A DNA stretch of 64,000 bases from Carya illinoinensis (GCF_018687715.1 NC_056755.1:22456001-22520000); one strand, 5' to 3'. Shown: positions 36,540 through 49,440, counted from the first letter of the stretch. A program made the numbers and translations. Notes: generated by a model not told the origin, from the letters alone.

Positions 36540-37570
36540 TTTTAATTTAAAAAAAGTCAGAATTAGAAGTCAGAAGTCAGAGTCCTGCTGGGTTCCAATT
36601 CCGATTCCGACTTCCGTCATGGAGTTGGAATTATTCCGATTTCGACTTCAACTTCCAAACACTCTAATTCCATTGGAGTCAGAATCGGAGAGAAAATGGG
36701 CTAAAATCGGAGTGATTGGAAATTTGCACCCCCCTACCTACCACTTCAAATATCACTCAAAGCAAGTTGTAAGCTAGTTGGTCCCAATTGGAGGAACTAA
36801 AAGGATCCGGTCTAAAGTTGGGACCAGTCGATCTCAATTCAAAAAATTTCAAATTTTTGATTTATGGTCCAGTTCTAGTGTGGGGTTTTCCCAGACCAAC
36901 TCAATAGGAAAATATATATTTTTAATTTTTAAATATAATGTATATTATTTTATATAAAAATTATATAATATATAAAATAATATAATTAATTATGTAATTT
37001 TCATCTAACCTATCACTTGTAACAATATAAAATTTTAAATATGTAATTATAAATTAATTAACCAATTCACCATTAACTAATTACTAACATCTACACCTAT
37101 CATCTAATTAGAGTTATTAGATAAAGTTTTTGTAAAATACCTAAGTTGTAAGTAAATATAAAGCAATTACAAATATTATTGTAAATTGTAATTAACTAAT
37201 GTATGATATCAATTAATTAACCTATCACTAATTCACCATTAACTAATTACTAACATCTACATCTATGATCTAATTATATAACTACTAGTAACTATCAATA
37301 TCATAAATATAATTATGGTGAAGTATTTTTTTAATGAGTTAGTTATATAATCAACATTAATACTTCACTTAATTTTAATTTATTTGAAAAAAAGAAACAA
37401 ATAATAAAAAATAATTGGACCGAATCGAATAGACCAGACCGGTAGCTACCGATCCGGTCCTTATGGAGGTTTGGTTCGGTTCGGTCTAGGGAAATGATGA
37501 ACCAAAAACTTAGGTCCATCACCCACCAAACAGGACCAGACTGATTTACACCCCCTAACTCGAAGGAAGA
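36540..37570. repeat. Degenerate dispersed-repeat fragments
   Basis: 36540-36735 is built of 'gaattccgattccgac'-type repeats ending in TTTGCACCCCCCTA. 37415-37565 has 'ggtccggt'/'ggttcggttcggt' phrases ending in TTTACACCCCCTAA. Both are common styles of short dispersed plant repeats. A perfect 10-base palindrome GGTAGCTACC lies at about 37441. Class not determined. Confidence 0.4.
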
Positions 37571-38834
37571 GGAGAAAAGCTCCACCCTTTAAGAATATTC
37601 ATCCAGGCCCAGTTTTATCCCAACCTGTCCAAAACCCAAATTCTGGATGCAGTTTCCAGCCCGAATAAATCCAGTTTAGAACCGGGATTGACTTACCCAA
37701 TTCTATCCAATCTGGATGTGATTAAGCAATTTGGGTATCGGATTTAAAACTCGGTACCCAGTTTGTATTTTTTAAGAAAAAAAAATTCAAAACACACTAA
37801 CACATGGGTAAACCATTTCTAAGCCTCCCTCCCTCACATTTTACACATTCCTGAGTGACCATAGGAGATTCACCGAGATAATACCCCATCCTGATTTAGG
37901 GTCGTGATACGCACACACCCATAAAACATGTTTTTAATCTTTTAAAACAAAAATTGCAGTTTTCTAAATTCATAGCACAAGCACAAAACAAGCATAAATA
38001 ATAAATTAATGATAGATAATAAATGAAATGTAGTCATCCAATAAACAATTATTAGATGACATGGTACATCATAATACATCAATCAAACACAGTGAAGCGC
38101 ATAATTTCAGAATTTTACGTTTTTCACCACTACACACGATTCCCAATGCTCCACTTAGCCCTCAGCAACAATCCATCACCAACTCTAGATAAACTATAGA
38201 TTTTATCCCAATGCTCCACAGGCCTCAGCCACTTAACCAATCACAACCAGACTACAATAAAAATATAATTTTCCAATATCAACATTCCAAGGGTCAGTCT
38301 AGGGCTTTACTTACAATGTGGAAAGCAATTTTTGATGATCGAGCACGTTGTCTAAGGTATCTCGTGTGTGCGTGCACGTGTCGTATGGTGGTGTCAAGTT
38401 GGACTGAGCAAGGTGACGACAATGGTTGGGCACATTGAACAATGGCGATTTTTGGGCAAAATGAGGCTTAACCTGGAAAACTTTATGGGTGGCAAATCTA
38501 ATGAACTTAGGGAATGGGGAGGGGCACTAGCAGTGGCTTGTGGTGGTTAGCGATGGTTTGAAACCCTAAGAGAGACAGATCTATTTTCAATATTAGGGAA
38601 GATCTAAGAAGGGAGATGCCAAGTTAGAACTGGAGAGGGGTGAGGGGTGCTTGGATGACCTTCACTGAGTAGTGGAGAGTGGTGGTTTATAAGGCCGCAT
38701 CTTAACTGCAGGACACAGAGCAAGAGATAGAGTGAGGTTGAGAGATCTAAGGGAAGGAGGACGAGATTGAGAGGGTTATGAAGGGGAACCGCATAGCTAG
38801 GAGTGACAACGACATGGGCAATGAAGGAAGGCAG

Positions 38835-38837
<3 letters not shown>
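37571..38837. other. No gene recognised
   Basis: Contains short open stretches only (for example 38211-38438) with no domain. Local composition around 38300-38830 is GC-richer than its surroundings. Confidence 0.4.

Positions 38838-38887
<50 letters not shown>
38838..38887 (+). repeat. (GA)n microsatellite
   Basis: An uninterrupted GA dinucleotide run of about 50 bases. Confidence 0.95.
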
Positions 38888-38893
<6 letters not shown>

Positions 38894-39234
38894 GAGGAAT
38901 TAGAGAGGGTATGCGAGGATGTCGGTCGGAAGGGGGGTGTCCTGGATGGACGAAGCAGAAGAAGTGAGTTCGGCAAGCTCATGGCGAGTATGGGTGGCAC
39001 ACCGCATGTGATACCCCGTATCTATGTGTATTTTAATTAAGAAATTATTGCATTTATTAGAAGTATGGGTTTTCTTATTTTAAATTTTAGATGATTTATG
39101 TGGTATTATTTTACATCTTTTAACTGTGAAATTCATTTCAATGTATTTTATTGTTAATTATTGATGGTTATTTAAGATGCTCTTTATTTTAAATCAGTGT
39201 ATTGTTGGATTTATATTTTATTTTATTTAGTTAC

Positions 39235-39677
39235 TGATGGGCCCCAAGGTGGACCAAGTCTTAAGGATTAATTACAAGATTAAGAGTCACGAAGATTAAG
39301 GGAGCAATGCAAGAATTGGTGCAATCCAATTGGGATGAAGCTAGCAAGAGTCCAACACAAATGATGGGTTTGAAAGAAAGAGAACTAGTTTTAATCCACT
39401 TGATCCAAGCTATGGAAGACATTATTGAATTTTATTGGTGAGTTGAGTTTATCTCCTCTTGTTCTTAATTGAACGTTTGAACTTATCAAAGGTAAATTAC
39501 AACCTTTGTGACGTTTTTCCTTTGTAATCCGGGTTCTTAAGACAGATTCTTCAACAGGTCTAGATTTTCATATAATCTAGGTTCTTAGAATAGGTTCTCA
39601 ACGGGTCTAGATTCTCCATCTATAGGCTTGATTTTGGCTTTCTTGGGTTGGTTTTTCAATATTGTTGTTGAGTCTCA
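39235..39677 (+). repeat. Gypsy-D 5' LTR
   Basis: 443 bp, placed by comparison with 42653-43024. The sequence after it gives no clear tRNA match. 39678-40538 is a non-coding leader with an A-rich tract at 39970-40070. Confidence 0.8.
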
Positions 39678-40538
39678 AAGCGAGTCGATTGGGGTTCACA
39701 TCATTTAGTATTCAAAACAAGGTTTCCAATCAGGTCTGATTCTATCTTTTATTTATTGTATTGTTAATTCTAGGGTTTCAATGTTCTAGGATTGCCAAAA
39801 AAAAAGTACAAAAATTCATTTTTCCTAGGGCTGCCAAAATTTGCACCATCTAGGGTTTGAAATTTCTAGAGTTTCATTGATTCCCTTCTATTTTCTTGTC
39901 AATTTATATGTGTTTGAATTCAATTGTTTGATTAGCACAATTGAATATTTCTATTTGTGGTTGAATTGTTGAGAAAAGAAGAAAAAAGAAAAGAAATGGA
40001 AGGAAAAGAAAAGAAAAGAAAAAAGAAATAAAAATTCAAAAAAAATTAAAAAAAAAATTGAAAAGAAAGGAAAATGATTTTGAGTATAGTTGTTTGAAAT
40101 ACTTTGCCATATGAAATTAATTTGGCATTGATTGAACCTTATCTTTAAAGGGGCTGAATACATCTTTCTAGTTGGTATCTTATTTTATAGTTACCCTTCC
40201 ATTCCAATAATTTCCTTGATTCCCTTGTCATTTTATTCCTTCTGTATTTCTCTTGTTCTTGTTTCTAAGACCTAATTACTAGTTATGATAAAACAAAGTT
40301 GTACTATCTTGATTGAGTTCAATTAGCTCTTAAAGAATTTAAGTGGAAAAACTCTTAAGGTAAAATGCAAGAGTGTGAGATCATTTTCGGGAAAAAACCA
40401 ATTTAAAGGGATACATGAGTGGAGTGCCATTATTTGAGTGTAAACATGTAAGGGAGAGCATATGAGGTCCTTTTCCACTAACATTCTTTTTGTGCAGCAC
40501 ATACAATGTCTCATTAAAGTGACTCATAACCAAAGGGG

Positions 40539-41174
40539 ATGTCAAATAATTCATTTGTATTGCAAGTCATGCAACAACAACTTAAGTGGTTAAATTTGAC
40601 GTTGGGGAAAGTGGGGAATAGGATGGTTCAACAAGGTACATTGATTAGAAATTTGCAAAGTGGGGGAGATAGGCGAAGACGTGAGCCTAGTATTGAGAAT
40701 AGGTATGATAATAATAAAGGGTACGGTGAGTTTCTTATTGCTAAGCTTGCTGTCAATACACAAATTAAAATAGATGATATGGAGCAGCAGAGAGAGAATA
40801 TTTTTTATACTGGATGGCACGTCAATAACAAGGTATGTAGTATGATCATTGATGGAGGGAGTTGTACTAATGTGGCTAGCACTACTTTAGTTGAGAAATT
40901 GAATTTACCTACCTTGAAACACCTTAGACCATACAAGTTGCAATGGTTGAATGATTGTAGGGAGGTTAGGGTAAATAAGCAGGTGTTGGTTTCTTTTTCA
41001 ATTGGGAGGTACAAGGATGAGGTATTTTGTGATGTAGTGCCTATGCATGCTAGCCATATTTTGTTAGGAAGGCCGTGGTGTGATAGGAGAGTAATTTATG
41101 ATGGGTTTGGAAACATGTACAGTTTTAAAAAGGATAGAAAAATAATCAAACTTGCTCCTTTAACTCCAACATAG
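40539..41174 (+). pseudogene. Gypsy-D gag end and aspartic protease
   Basis: A 211-codon open frame. The C-terminal half is a retropepsin-like domain: IIDGGSCTNVAS (about residue 104, catalytic Asp with Gly-Gly instead of the usual Ser/Thr-Gly), then DVVPMHASHILLGRPWCDRR and DGFGNMYSF. The N-terminal half is a linker with an arginine-rich patch. The gag upstream is missing. The frame ends TAG and is followed by purine-rich simple sequence rather than RT. The protease fold is clear; function is unlikely. Confidence 0.8.
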
Positions 41175-41189
41175 GTCCATGAGGACCAA

Positions 41190-41517
41190 CTTAAGTTGAA
41201 AAGTGAGGTCGATCAAAAAAGAAAGAAAGAAAGTGAAGTTGATCAAAAAAGAAAGAAAGAAAGTGAGATTGATAAAAAAAAGAAAGAGTGAAAGTGAGAT
41301 TAAGTGAGGCCAAAACCTCAAGAGAAGGAGAGAGTGAAAAGAACGAAGAGAGTGAAGAAAAAACAGAGAGTGAAAAGAAAATATAGAGTGAAAAGGAAAA
41401 AGAAAAAAGAAAGTGAAAAGAATAAAGAGACTGAAGAGAAAGAGAGAGTGAAAAGAAAAGAGAGAGTGAAAAGAGAAGAGATAGTGCAGAAAATGAGAAG
41501 AACACCAAAAAAAAAAA
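41190..41517 (+). repeat. Purine-rich simple repeat
   Basis: Repeats of 'gaaagtga', 'gagagtgaaaagaa' and poly-A on the plus strand. It begins with three copies of 'gatcaaaaaagaaagaaaga'-like units. It lies between protease and RT remnants and has no coding role. Confidence 0.8.
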
Positions 41518-42701
41518 GTGAGTTGTTATGCTAAGGCAAGTTTTAATACTAACGAACTTGACGTACCTTTATCTAGTATTGTCGTTTCTTTGTTGCAGGG
41601 ATATAAGGTCGTGATTCCTAGCGGTGTGTTTAGTGGATTGCTACCTATTAGAGAGATAGAGCAATACATTGATTTTGTGTCAGGTGCGATAATCCCTACC
41701 TGACCTTTCTTTGAAGAACATGAGTCCTTGATACACTTGAAAGGATAAGGTAAATTAACTAGAATGCATGCCAAGTGGAAGGAATGTATTGAGACTTTTC
41801 CTCTTGTAATCAAGTACACACATGGTAAGGAAACTTTTGTGGCTTGTGCATTAGCAAGAAGGTATAATCATATCGTTATTTTAGATACAAAGTTATTGAG
41901 ATTTGAATATGACAAGAAATTGCATGCTAATGATGATGACTTTGCCAGTGTGTATGGAGTACGTGAGAAAACATCGTTTGGTAAGTGCTATAGACTAGAT
42001 TGGTATTTGTTTGGAGAGAATAAACTTTATGAGCATACTAGTCTTATGCGTAAGTTGCTAGTATATGGAGGTGCTTTGATTGGACATTTTGGTGTAAAGA
42101 GGACGTTAGAAGTATTGCATGAACATTGGTGGGAGTATTGTTTCCCATTCATTGAGTTTGCATATAACTGGAGTAGTCATTTTGGTGTAAAGAAGAGTTT
42201 AGGCATATTGCATGATAACTTTTGGTAATTAAAATCCCATATAATTGAAGTGGTCATTTTGATGTAAGGAAGACTTTAGATGTATTTCATAAACGTTTGT
42301 GGGAGTATCATTTTCCATTCATTGAATTATTGCATGAACATTTGCGAGAGTATCATTTGTCATTATTAGAGTTTACATATAATAAGACCATGCATGTTAC
42401 TATTTCTCATTCATCTTTTGAAGTTGGTTTTGGCTTTAATCCACTTATTCCTTTTGATTTAATACCTTTACCTGTTGATGACAGAAGTAGCTTGGATGGA
42501 CATTTCCAAATTATTGATAAAATTAATGATACTTCATATTTAGTGGATCTTCTAGGTAAGTATCATGTAATTGCTATTTTCAATGTTACTGAACTATTTC
42601 CGTTTGATCCAGGTGGAGATTCGAGGTCGAATCCTTTTGAAGAGAGGGGGAATGATGGGCCCCAAGGCGGACCAAGTCTGAAGGATCAATTACAAGATTA
42701 A
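41518..42701 (+). pseudogene. Gypsy-D pol remnant (RT start, RNase H end, integrase end)
   Basis: 41518-41703 is an RT N-terminus (GLLPIREIEQYIDFVSGA). The RT palm with its YxDD is absent, and the sequence jumps to the RNase H tail (about 41710-41870, HAKWKECIETFPLVIKYTHG). Next comes a spacer and H2C2-type zinc-finger start (GHFGVKRTLEVLHEHW, about 42082), then a direct join to the integrase C-terminal region (PFIEFAYN). The integrase D,D,E core is missing. The final segment 42297-42701 has the C-terminal module (FEVGFGFNPLIPFDLIPL, SYLVDL, FPFDPGGDSRSNPFEE) and runs into the 3' LTR. Stops and frame changes occur throughout. Confidence 0.8.
42085..42345 (+). repeat. Repeated zinc-finger/integrase-end junction module
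   Basis: 'cattttggtgtaaag'-type landmarks occur at 42085, 42178 and 42255. Each is followed by a 'attgcatgaacattggtggg'-like or related segment. Three diverged units of about 76-93 bp join the H2C2 region to the integrase C-terminal region. Confidence 0.7.
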
Positions 42702-43024
42702 GAACCATGAAGATCAAGGAAGTGCAATCCAATTGGGATGAAACTAGCAATAGCCCAACACAAATGATGGGCTTGAAAGAAGGAGAACTAGTTTTGATCT
42801 ACTTAATCCAAGCTATGGAAGACATTATTGAATTTTATTGGTGAGTTGAGTTTAGCTCCTTTTGTTTTTGATTGAACGTTTGAACTTATCAAAGGTAAAT
42901 CATAACTTTTGTGGCGTTCATCTTTTGTAATCCAGGTTCTTGAGACAGGTTATTCAACGAGTCTAGATTTTCATATAATCTAGGTTCTTGGAACGAGTTC
43001 TCAACGAGTCTTGTCGTTGTCTCA
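42653..43024 (+). repeat. Gypsy-D 3' LTR
   Basis: It follows a purine tract (AGAGAGGGGGAA) and ends TCTCA before the second GTTAC. Confidence 0.88.
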
Positions 43025-44957
43025 GTTACGGTGTTTTAATTTAAGTTATTGTTTTAAATCATATTCGTTGGATTAGTTTCGAGACCCTGAATTAAAAGAT
43101 TGAATCTCAACTTTGTCTCTTCCTTTTTCTTTTTCTCTTTCCTCTTATTCTTCTCTTTTTCTTTTTCCTTATTTTTCTTCCCCCTAGCCTATGTGATCCC
43201 CGCATCTTCTCTTTCTCTCCTTCATTCCGTACAACCTACCCAACTCAACCGATGTGCGTCGCCATCCTTCCTCACCACCCACCTCAACCACTCCCTCTCA
43301 CGCCGGCGACCCAACCCTACCAATCTCAGCCACCCATGTCTTGTCAAACCACCCTTGACCGCCTCCATGAATCCCAACCACCTTCATGCCCCTACATGCT
43401 GCTTCCTCTCATCCCGAAATGGGTTTCTCATGCACGGGTTTAACAATCCAGCGCCACCGTCTACCACCCCTTGGTCACCACACCACCCCCAACCGGCGTT
43501 CTCATCCACCGGTGACCTCTTTTAGCCAATCTCATGCCCCACCGTGACCCCTAGCCACCACACTCTCTTCCACTCTCCCACAACCTCTTTCCACTTTTTA
43601 TGGTCGATCTCTACCATGCGTCGCCACCCACGACCACCAGCTATCACTATCAACTCAATTGACCTCCATAAGCCCTTCCCTAGCCATCCCAAATCTTCAT
43701 TTGTCCCTGTTCAAAAGTTAGATTTTTTTAGACCCACGACCCTTGTTCATTTGCATTGTTGCGTGGCTATGCCACCACTTCTAGCACCTCCGTGATCATT
43801 CAAAAATTATATTATAGCACTGTAAGTATTTTTCAAAAAAACTTTTGAGATTTAAATATATTTTTTGCTAACAAATCTTTTGTGATCTAGTTGGTTGTGC
43901 CGAATGTTGACTCCGAGGAGTTTTGGGGTCGGTTAGATTGGAGGATGAAGTTGTTTCTGTGATTGGATTATCTGGGATTTGTTGGCTGTTGAATATTTGT
44001 GTCGTGTCATATACATTGCAAAATTGTATGCACGTTCATCTTTGTAAATGAAAACTGAGTTTTCGCTTAATTGCCTGCATATTTATGTGTATATTTAAAA
44101 ACTGGATTTTCATGTGAGAGATGAATTGGGTTATATTTGAAATTAATTGATTGAATGGTTTGAGAGATAGAAACCGTAAGGATGATGGTAAGCAAGGTTG
44201 GTAGTAGTCCCGCTTGTGATTCCCACCTACAATACACCTGGTAGGGATAGTGGTAGAGTACTTTATGCGATTCCCACCTACAGTGTTAATTAATTATTTG
44301 GGCCATTTTCTAAAAAATTAGTGGGGTTTGAATAAAAGGATTTATGTGAAACATATTCTGAAAAAATTGTGGATTTTGATACTGGGCCGTTTTTTGGGAA
44401 AATTGCATAGGTTGTTTTAATGAACTTGGTTCTTGGGCAAAAATAGGATTTTGGCGTATGTTGGAAATAATCATTTTATGGAAAAATGTGATTTTTGGAT
44501 CTCATATATATTTCATCATATGCACGCATATTTGTCGTTGTATGAATATATTTTTATCTCTTTGGCTATTATGTCTATTACTTACTTTATGGTACCATAG
44601 ATTTTGATGCAGATAAAGATACAAAGCCTAATGATGCGGCTCCACTAGAGGAGTGATCGGGGATCACTTTCTCATGAGTTGGGATTTTATTTCTCGCTTT
44701 GTGTTATTATATTTTGGTTTATATATATTTTCATCGGATAATTGTAATATCTTTTGAAACGGTTGTAATTAAGTGAATTTCTATTTAACAATTCTGGTAC
44801 TTAGTTAATTAACTTTTATTTATTCGCTGTGTCTTTTATCTTATACGTATTGCATGTGCACACACTTCGTACTTATCGTTGGGGTGCGTGATTCGTGTTG
44901 TCATCATTCTGACATCACGATTCCTTCATTTCCAATCGTGGGAGTCAGGGCATCATA

Positions 44958-45243
44958 CCGCCTCTACGCACCTCATGCATGTGTCATACAAAATCCATGC
45001 CAATAATGCATCACCATAGCACCGAAAACAGTCCCAAGACAAGTATTTGCTTCATCAATGACAAAGCTCTAAATTGATAGTTTGCTTCTTAACCCAGCCC
45101 AAACTAGTACTGTTTCAATAAGGCTGGCATCTATACATGCACCAAATTTGGGCCGATGGCATCTATATATACATGCAGTAACTCCATTGTCTTCTAACAA
45201 CAATATCAAATCAAAGCTTACGTCAAAAGCCCCATGCATCACC
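44958..45243. other. No gene recognised
   Basis: Contains a short tandem phrase 'ggcatctata' at about 45127 and 45160. Nothing else stands out. Confidence 0.4.
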
Positions 45244-45469
45244 AGGTTTAAATGTTGAGTTATATTGAATTGTAAATAGAAATATCTTGTGAATCCTATT
45301 TAGATGGATTTAATTTTTTTAAGTTGAGATAAGTTTAACTTTTAGGTTCAAATGTACAAAGTATGTTGAGATGAGTTAAACTTTTTTATAGAAAGTTGAA
45401 AAAGTGATGGATCCAATTAATTATTAATTTGAGATGAGTTGAATTTAGTTCAACAACCAAACACAACCT
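45244..45469. mobile_element. MITE-like element
   Basis: Similar to 34140-34388: 'gagttatattgaattgtaaatag' style start, 'gagatgagttgaatttag' core and end 'ccaaacacaacct' (inverted AGGTTGTGTTTGG). The left end is degenerate. Confidence 0.55.
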
Positions 45470-48400
45470 CAGTGCACTAAAACTAAGAGGATGGCACCCA
45501 TAGATCATCCCCTTTAAGACCATAGTAACTGCTCAATGCACTACAAACAAAACAACAGAAAATTAACGACACAAGATCTCAGTACTGCATATAGAGCATG
45601 ATGAAACGTGGCAATGCAAAATGTAAAACAAAAGAGATGAATTTGAAGTGTTACCGCCTCTTTGATTATGATCAAAGTAATCAGGTACAAGAATTAAACC
45701 CAAGAAAGTGTATATATATATAACATGCTTTTCTGAAAAATATTCATCTATTACGACTGAAGAAATCGTGCGATAATAAAATATTAGAAATGAGAGTGTC
45801 CGCATGTGTTCAAACACTAGTGATGTTCTGGACACCATCGGGATCATCACCAACTGTCAATCATGCACAAGAAAAGAATTTTTTTTTTTTCCCCACTTTT
45901 CTTATTTTATGTTTTCGAGTGGGTCTGTCCAACAAGAAGAGGAAAAGATTCGTAGGGTATTGTATCGATCATCAATCAGTTAAGTTTCCATCTTGGTGCA
46001 AAGAGAAAATAGTGCCAAAAATAAATCAGGAAGTAATTATCAACTGAAACACACTGAGAAGACATGAACCACAATCTCGACTTTAGTCCAATCGTACTAA
46101 AAGAAAATAATTAAGAAGATGATGTTTGTCGGGGATGGAGGCATTCGCTGTCAACGAAAAGAGAAAAAGATTTGTGGGGTTTCGTGAGTTCAATCAACTT
46201 ATATATATATATATATATATATATACAAGCTTAGTGACAAAGAGAAAATATTCTCAGAGGGCCACAACTTTTATCTTGAAACGAACCATTTCACATGAGT
46301 ACTGGCTGCCGGAGTACGACAAATTAAGTTATGTCTCTTGATCATTAGTCGGCAGGGATATGTTCACGAAAGAAAACAGTAGTAGTGTAGTGGATCCAAT
46401 TATATTTTAGTTCAATATTCAAATATGCATGTGACTCTCTCTGCTTAATTCATCGCTTTTGGTATGCATTGCATAATGGTCGTCGATCCTTTCATTTGAT
46501 GCAAACTAGCTAGCTATATACAAATCAATTCATATCTAACCCTTGTTTCTTGAGGTTTATTTATTACTTTATTGCAATTACGTACAATATAATATATTAC
46601 TTAGCCTAAATGTTTCTTCCTTAGGGTGAAGTGTTTTCTCTTAGTTTATATTACACTAATTAATGCGTGGAAGAAAGAAACAAAAAAGATCGAACAAAAA
46701 AAGAAGCAAATTAAATGCATGCTATGCCAAACCTCTTTGTTTATGATCTAATTTCTACCAAAATATGGATGCATGAGGCTTAATTTGTAGTGAAAAATAG
46801 CTGTTTTATAATGAATTCTCTTTGGCAAGAACGATTCCATTTAGGCTAATTCTTTCGAATCTTTTCAAAAGTAAAGTGGTTTCTCGGTCATGCCATCAAA
46901 TATTTCCTTGACAACTCGAGTTCTTTTACCTTTTATTTTAAGCAAATAGCTAGGTTCTATAACCCATCTCTTCACTTCTAAGTAAATATTAAATTAGTAA
47001 CCTAAAGTGGTACGTACTTTCACCACTCCAAGCAACTTATCTTGTAATTAATTTATAGGTAATAGACAAGACATCGTAAGTTATAAAACATTTCGAGACA
47101 ACATAATATCTTAAGAATCAACTTAGTCAAGAAATTAGGTGATGATAATGATAACGATGATAGTGAGATGATTGTATGTAATGACAACAAATTGGCCCAA
47201 GCCTGTTTATGCAAGCGCGAAACTAGGTCAGGGCCACTTCTCATTTAAGACAAATTCTGATGACTTTGATTCCATTTATGATTATAAGACTATAGTTGTA
47301 TAAACTATAGTTATGGTATAAGGAAGGAGTTAAACCAGCAATGTCAAATTATTAACAATTGATTTTTTTTTTTTTTTTTTGGAGATGGGTGTATATAATA
47401 TCTTTCTTGGGGCTTTTTAGACATCTCCATAGATCATTTGTTAGACCTAACTAATAATTTCTCCCAACAATGTCCAATTATTGTCCTTTCTAGGAATAAT
47501 CATTCTTTAACTTTTTTTCTATATTTAGTTATTAAAAATAAAAAACATGCAGAAAGGTACAACAAAGATTTTCATTATCCTAAATCAGATTTTGTGAACA
47601 AATGAAATTAGAGAAAAAAAGGATAGAAATTGCGATTAATATTAATGTACTTGAACGAGGCATTTTCTTAGAGAGGCATAACTATATTAATCTCTTTGGG
47701 TAGGTATCAAATTGTCGTGGATTAAATAAACAAGTCTCGAAAAACAGTTGTCGAAGTACTTGAGTGTTAGATTCTGCTAGCTGCTTTTTTAACTCCATCA
47801 TGAGCCCACACACCGCTAGCTTAAGTAGCCGTTTGGGTTCAACTACACGTACGAGTGCTTTGAAAAGTTAGAAAATTGAGCAAAAATATCATCATATTTG
47901 TAGTGAAGTGGATCTCGGCGTCTCGCATAAGGACTGCACTGACTTACAAGGCCCCCCCGCCCCCCTTCCAAACAAAGGCAAGCACTCGGTCGGCCATGAG
48001 TGAAAGGTCCAACGTCAAACGAGTGGAGTGCTTTAGAAGATAATCTCGATCTTAATTTGGTGATTGCTTAATTTGGTAACTATCCTAATTAATTGTGTTC
48101 CCTTGACTACCGGCAGAGTGTAGTGCCGCGGTTAATGTTGACAGATAAAGGCCTAGCTAGGTAGCTAGGAAAGAGATAGATCAAAAGGATCGAATAATGC
48201 TCATTTTAATTATATATTATTAACAAAACCTCAAGCTGCAGGGACAACATTGCCAAAAGTGAAAAAGTAAAAAGGAAATGTGATTCTGATATGTCCCTTT
48301 TTTTTAATGCAAGTTGTTAAGTAATTAATAATGCAAAAGATGACTCTATATATATATTAAATAAATTAAAATTATTTTCTCCTTTCAATGTTATATTATT

Positions 48401-48650
48401 GATCTAATTATATATATTTATATATATAGGGAAAAGTAAAGACGTTAAACGTACGTAAAATGGTCTTCATAATTCGATACTCATATGCATCCACATGCAG
48501 GATCGATGAGCCTTAAAAAGAAAGTTTTATCATTGCACCTCTATGCAAATTTGTCACCCCATAACAAACATGTCTCCTACATTTGAACAAATTCCTGCTA
48601 TTAATTGGTATGTATATATATATATATATATTTTACCATCAATCGTTTCT
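45470..48650. other. No gene recognised; small duplicated cassette
   Basis: A short motif translating as KRKRFVG occurs twice (about 45940 and 46152), followed each time by a related 'caaagagaaaata' segment, so about 100 bp is duplicated at a spacing near 220 bp. (TA)n runs lie at 46201-46224 and 48610-48631, a poly-T at 47364-47380 and C-runs at 47952-47965. Longer open stretches show no domain. This is the left flank of duplication copy B. Confidence 0.4.
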
Positions 48651-48704
48651 TTATGATTTTCTATAATATTTATGTGACATTAGCAAAACATGGATCTAAT
48701 GTAT

Positions 48705-48950
48705 TTTTTTTTTAATTAAAGAGCTGGTAGCCACATGTCTAATAGTGACATCGTCTCAAGTTTATTAAAAATCTTTACTTGTGAAAGAGGAATATCATGA
48801 AATAAGAAAAACAAACAAGAGGTTACATAAATAATAGAAACAAAACACCCCCAACACAAACCACCCAAACAGAACAGAAACACCTCTAAACACACCTAAG
48901 AACCACTAAACAAGCATAGAGAAAAAACCTCTAAGCCTGCCTAGGTTTAT
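48705..48950 (-). mobile_element. LINE 3' end, copy B
   Basis: Same LINE tail as at 16141. Flanking repeats GATCTAATGTAT (48693-48704) and GATCTCATGTAT (48951-48962) differ by one base. Confidence 0.75.
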
Positions 48951-49440
48951 GATCTCATGTATACATCATAATTGGTAATAACAATAGTCGCGCATAATAT
49001 TAAATCTTACTTTTTCTAATTTAAATCAAAATATGTTAAAGTGGTACTACTTGCCCATCATCTTAATAATATGCTGACGTCAACAAAATGTGAATGTCAC
49101 GTGGACATCATAACTTGTAATCACAAATCATTGCGCATACTACTAAATTTTTTTTTCTCTAATTGAAATCGAAATATATTAAAGTGATACTATCCATTAT
49201 CTTAATAATATGCTGACATCAACAAAACGTGAATGTCATGCATACATCATAACTTGTAATAATAATAAATCATTACGCATATTATTAATTTTTTTTTTCT
49301 TTAATTCAAATTGAAATATGTTAAAGTGATACCCTCCATCGTCTTAATAATATCTATATGTCAATATGACGTCAACAAAGTGAGGATGTCACGTGTATAT
49401 CATAACTTGTAAGTACATATCGTTATACATACTATTTAAT
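48951..49440 (+). repeat. About 140-bp tandem repeat, copy B
   Basis: Counterpart of 16389-16880 with the same unit number, so the array formed before the duplication. Confidence 0.8.

Larger units (their letters stand above)
39235..43024 (+). mobile_element. Gypsy-D, deletion derivative of a Ty3/gypsy element
   Basis: It is 3790 bp with LTRs 39235-39677 and 42653-43024 that both start TGATGGGCCCCAAGG and end TCTCA. A perfect 5-bp duplication GTTAC flanks it (39230-39234 and 43025-43029). The 3' LTR lacks about 60 bp near its end. The internal region has protease, RT start, RNase H end and integrase end only. It was probably mobilised in trans, or decayed after insertion. Confidence 0.9.
39007..44957 (+). 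mobile_element. Probable solo LTR, interrupted by Gypsy-D
   Basis: The left end is TGTGATACCCCGTA. The right end, read inverted, is TATGATGCCCTGA, so the termini are inverted and near-identical apart from transitions. Flanks CCGCA (39002-39006) and CCGCC (44958-44962) are a near-perfect 5-bp duplication. Without the nested element it is about 2.16 kb. No internal gene is convincing: the open stretches at 43100-43800 are low-complexity, proline- and serine-rich translations of C-rich sequence. Alternatively it could be an unrelated non-coding element. Confidence 0.55.

Noticed and set aside
37343..37585. 80-codon minus-strand ORF
   Set aside because: Falls on dispersed-repeat sequence with GGTCCGGT phrases; no domain.
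43100..43525. 141-codon plus-strand open stretch, proline- and serine-rich
   Set aside because: Translation of C-rich low-complexity sequence in several overlapping frames, with no domain; lies inside the probable solo LTR.
45790..46047. 85-codon plus-strand open stretch
   Set aside because: Includes a phenylalanine run from poly-T; no homology recognised.
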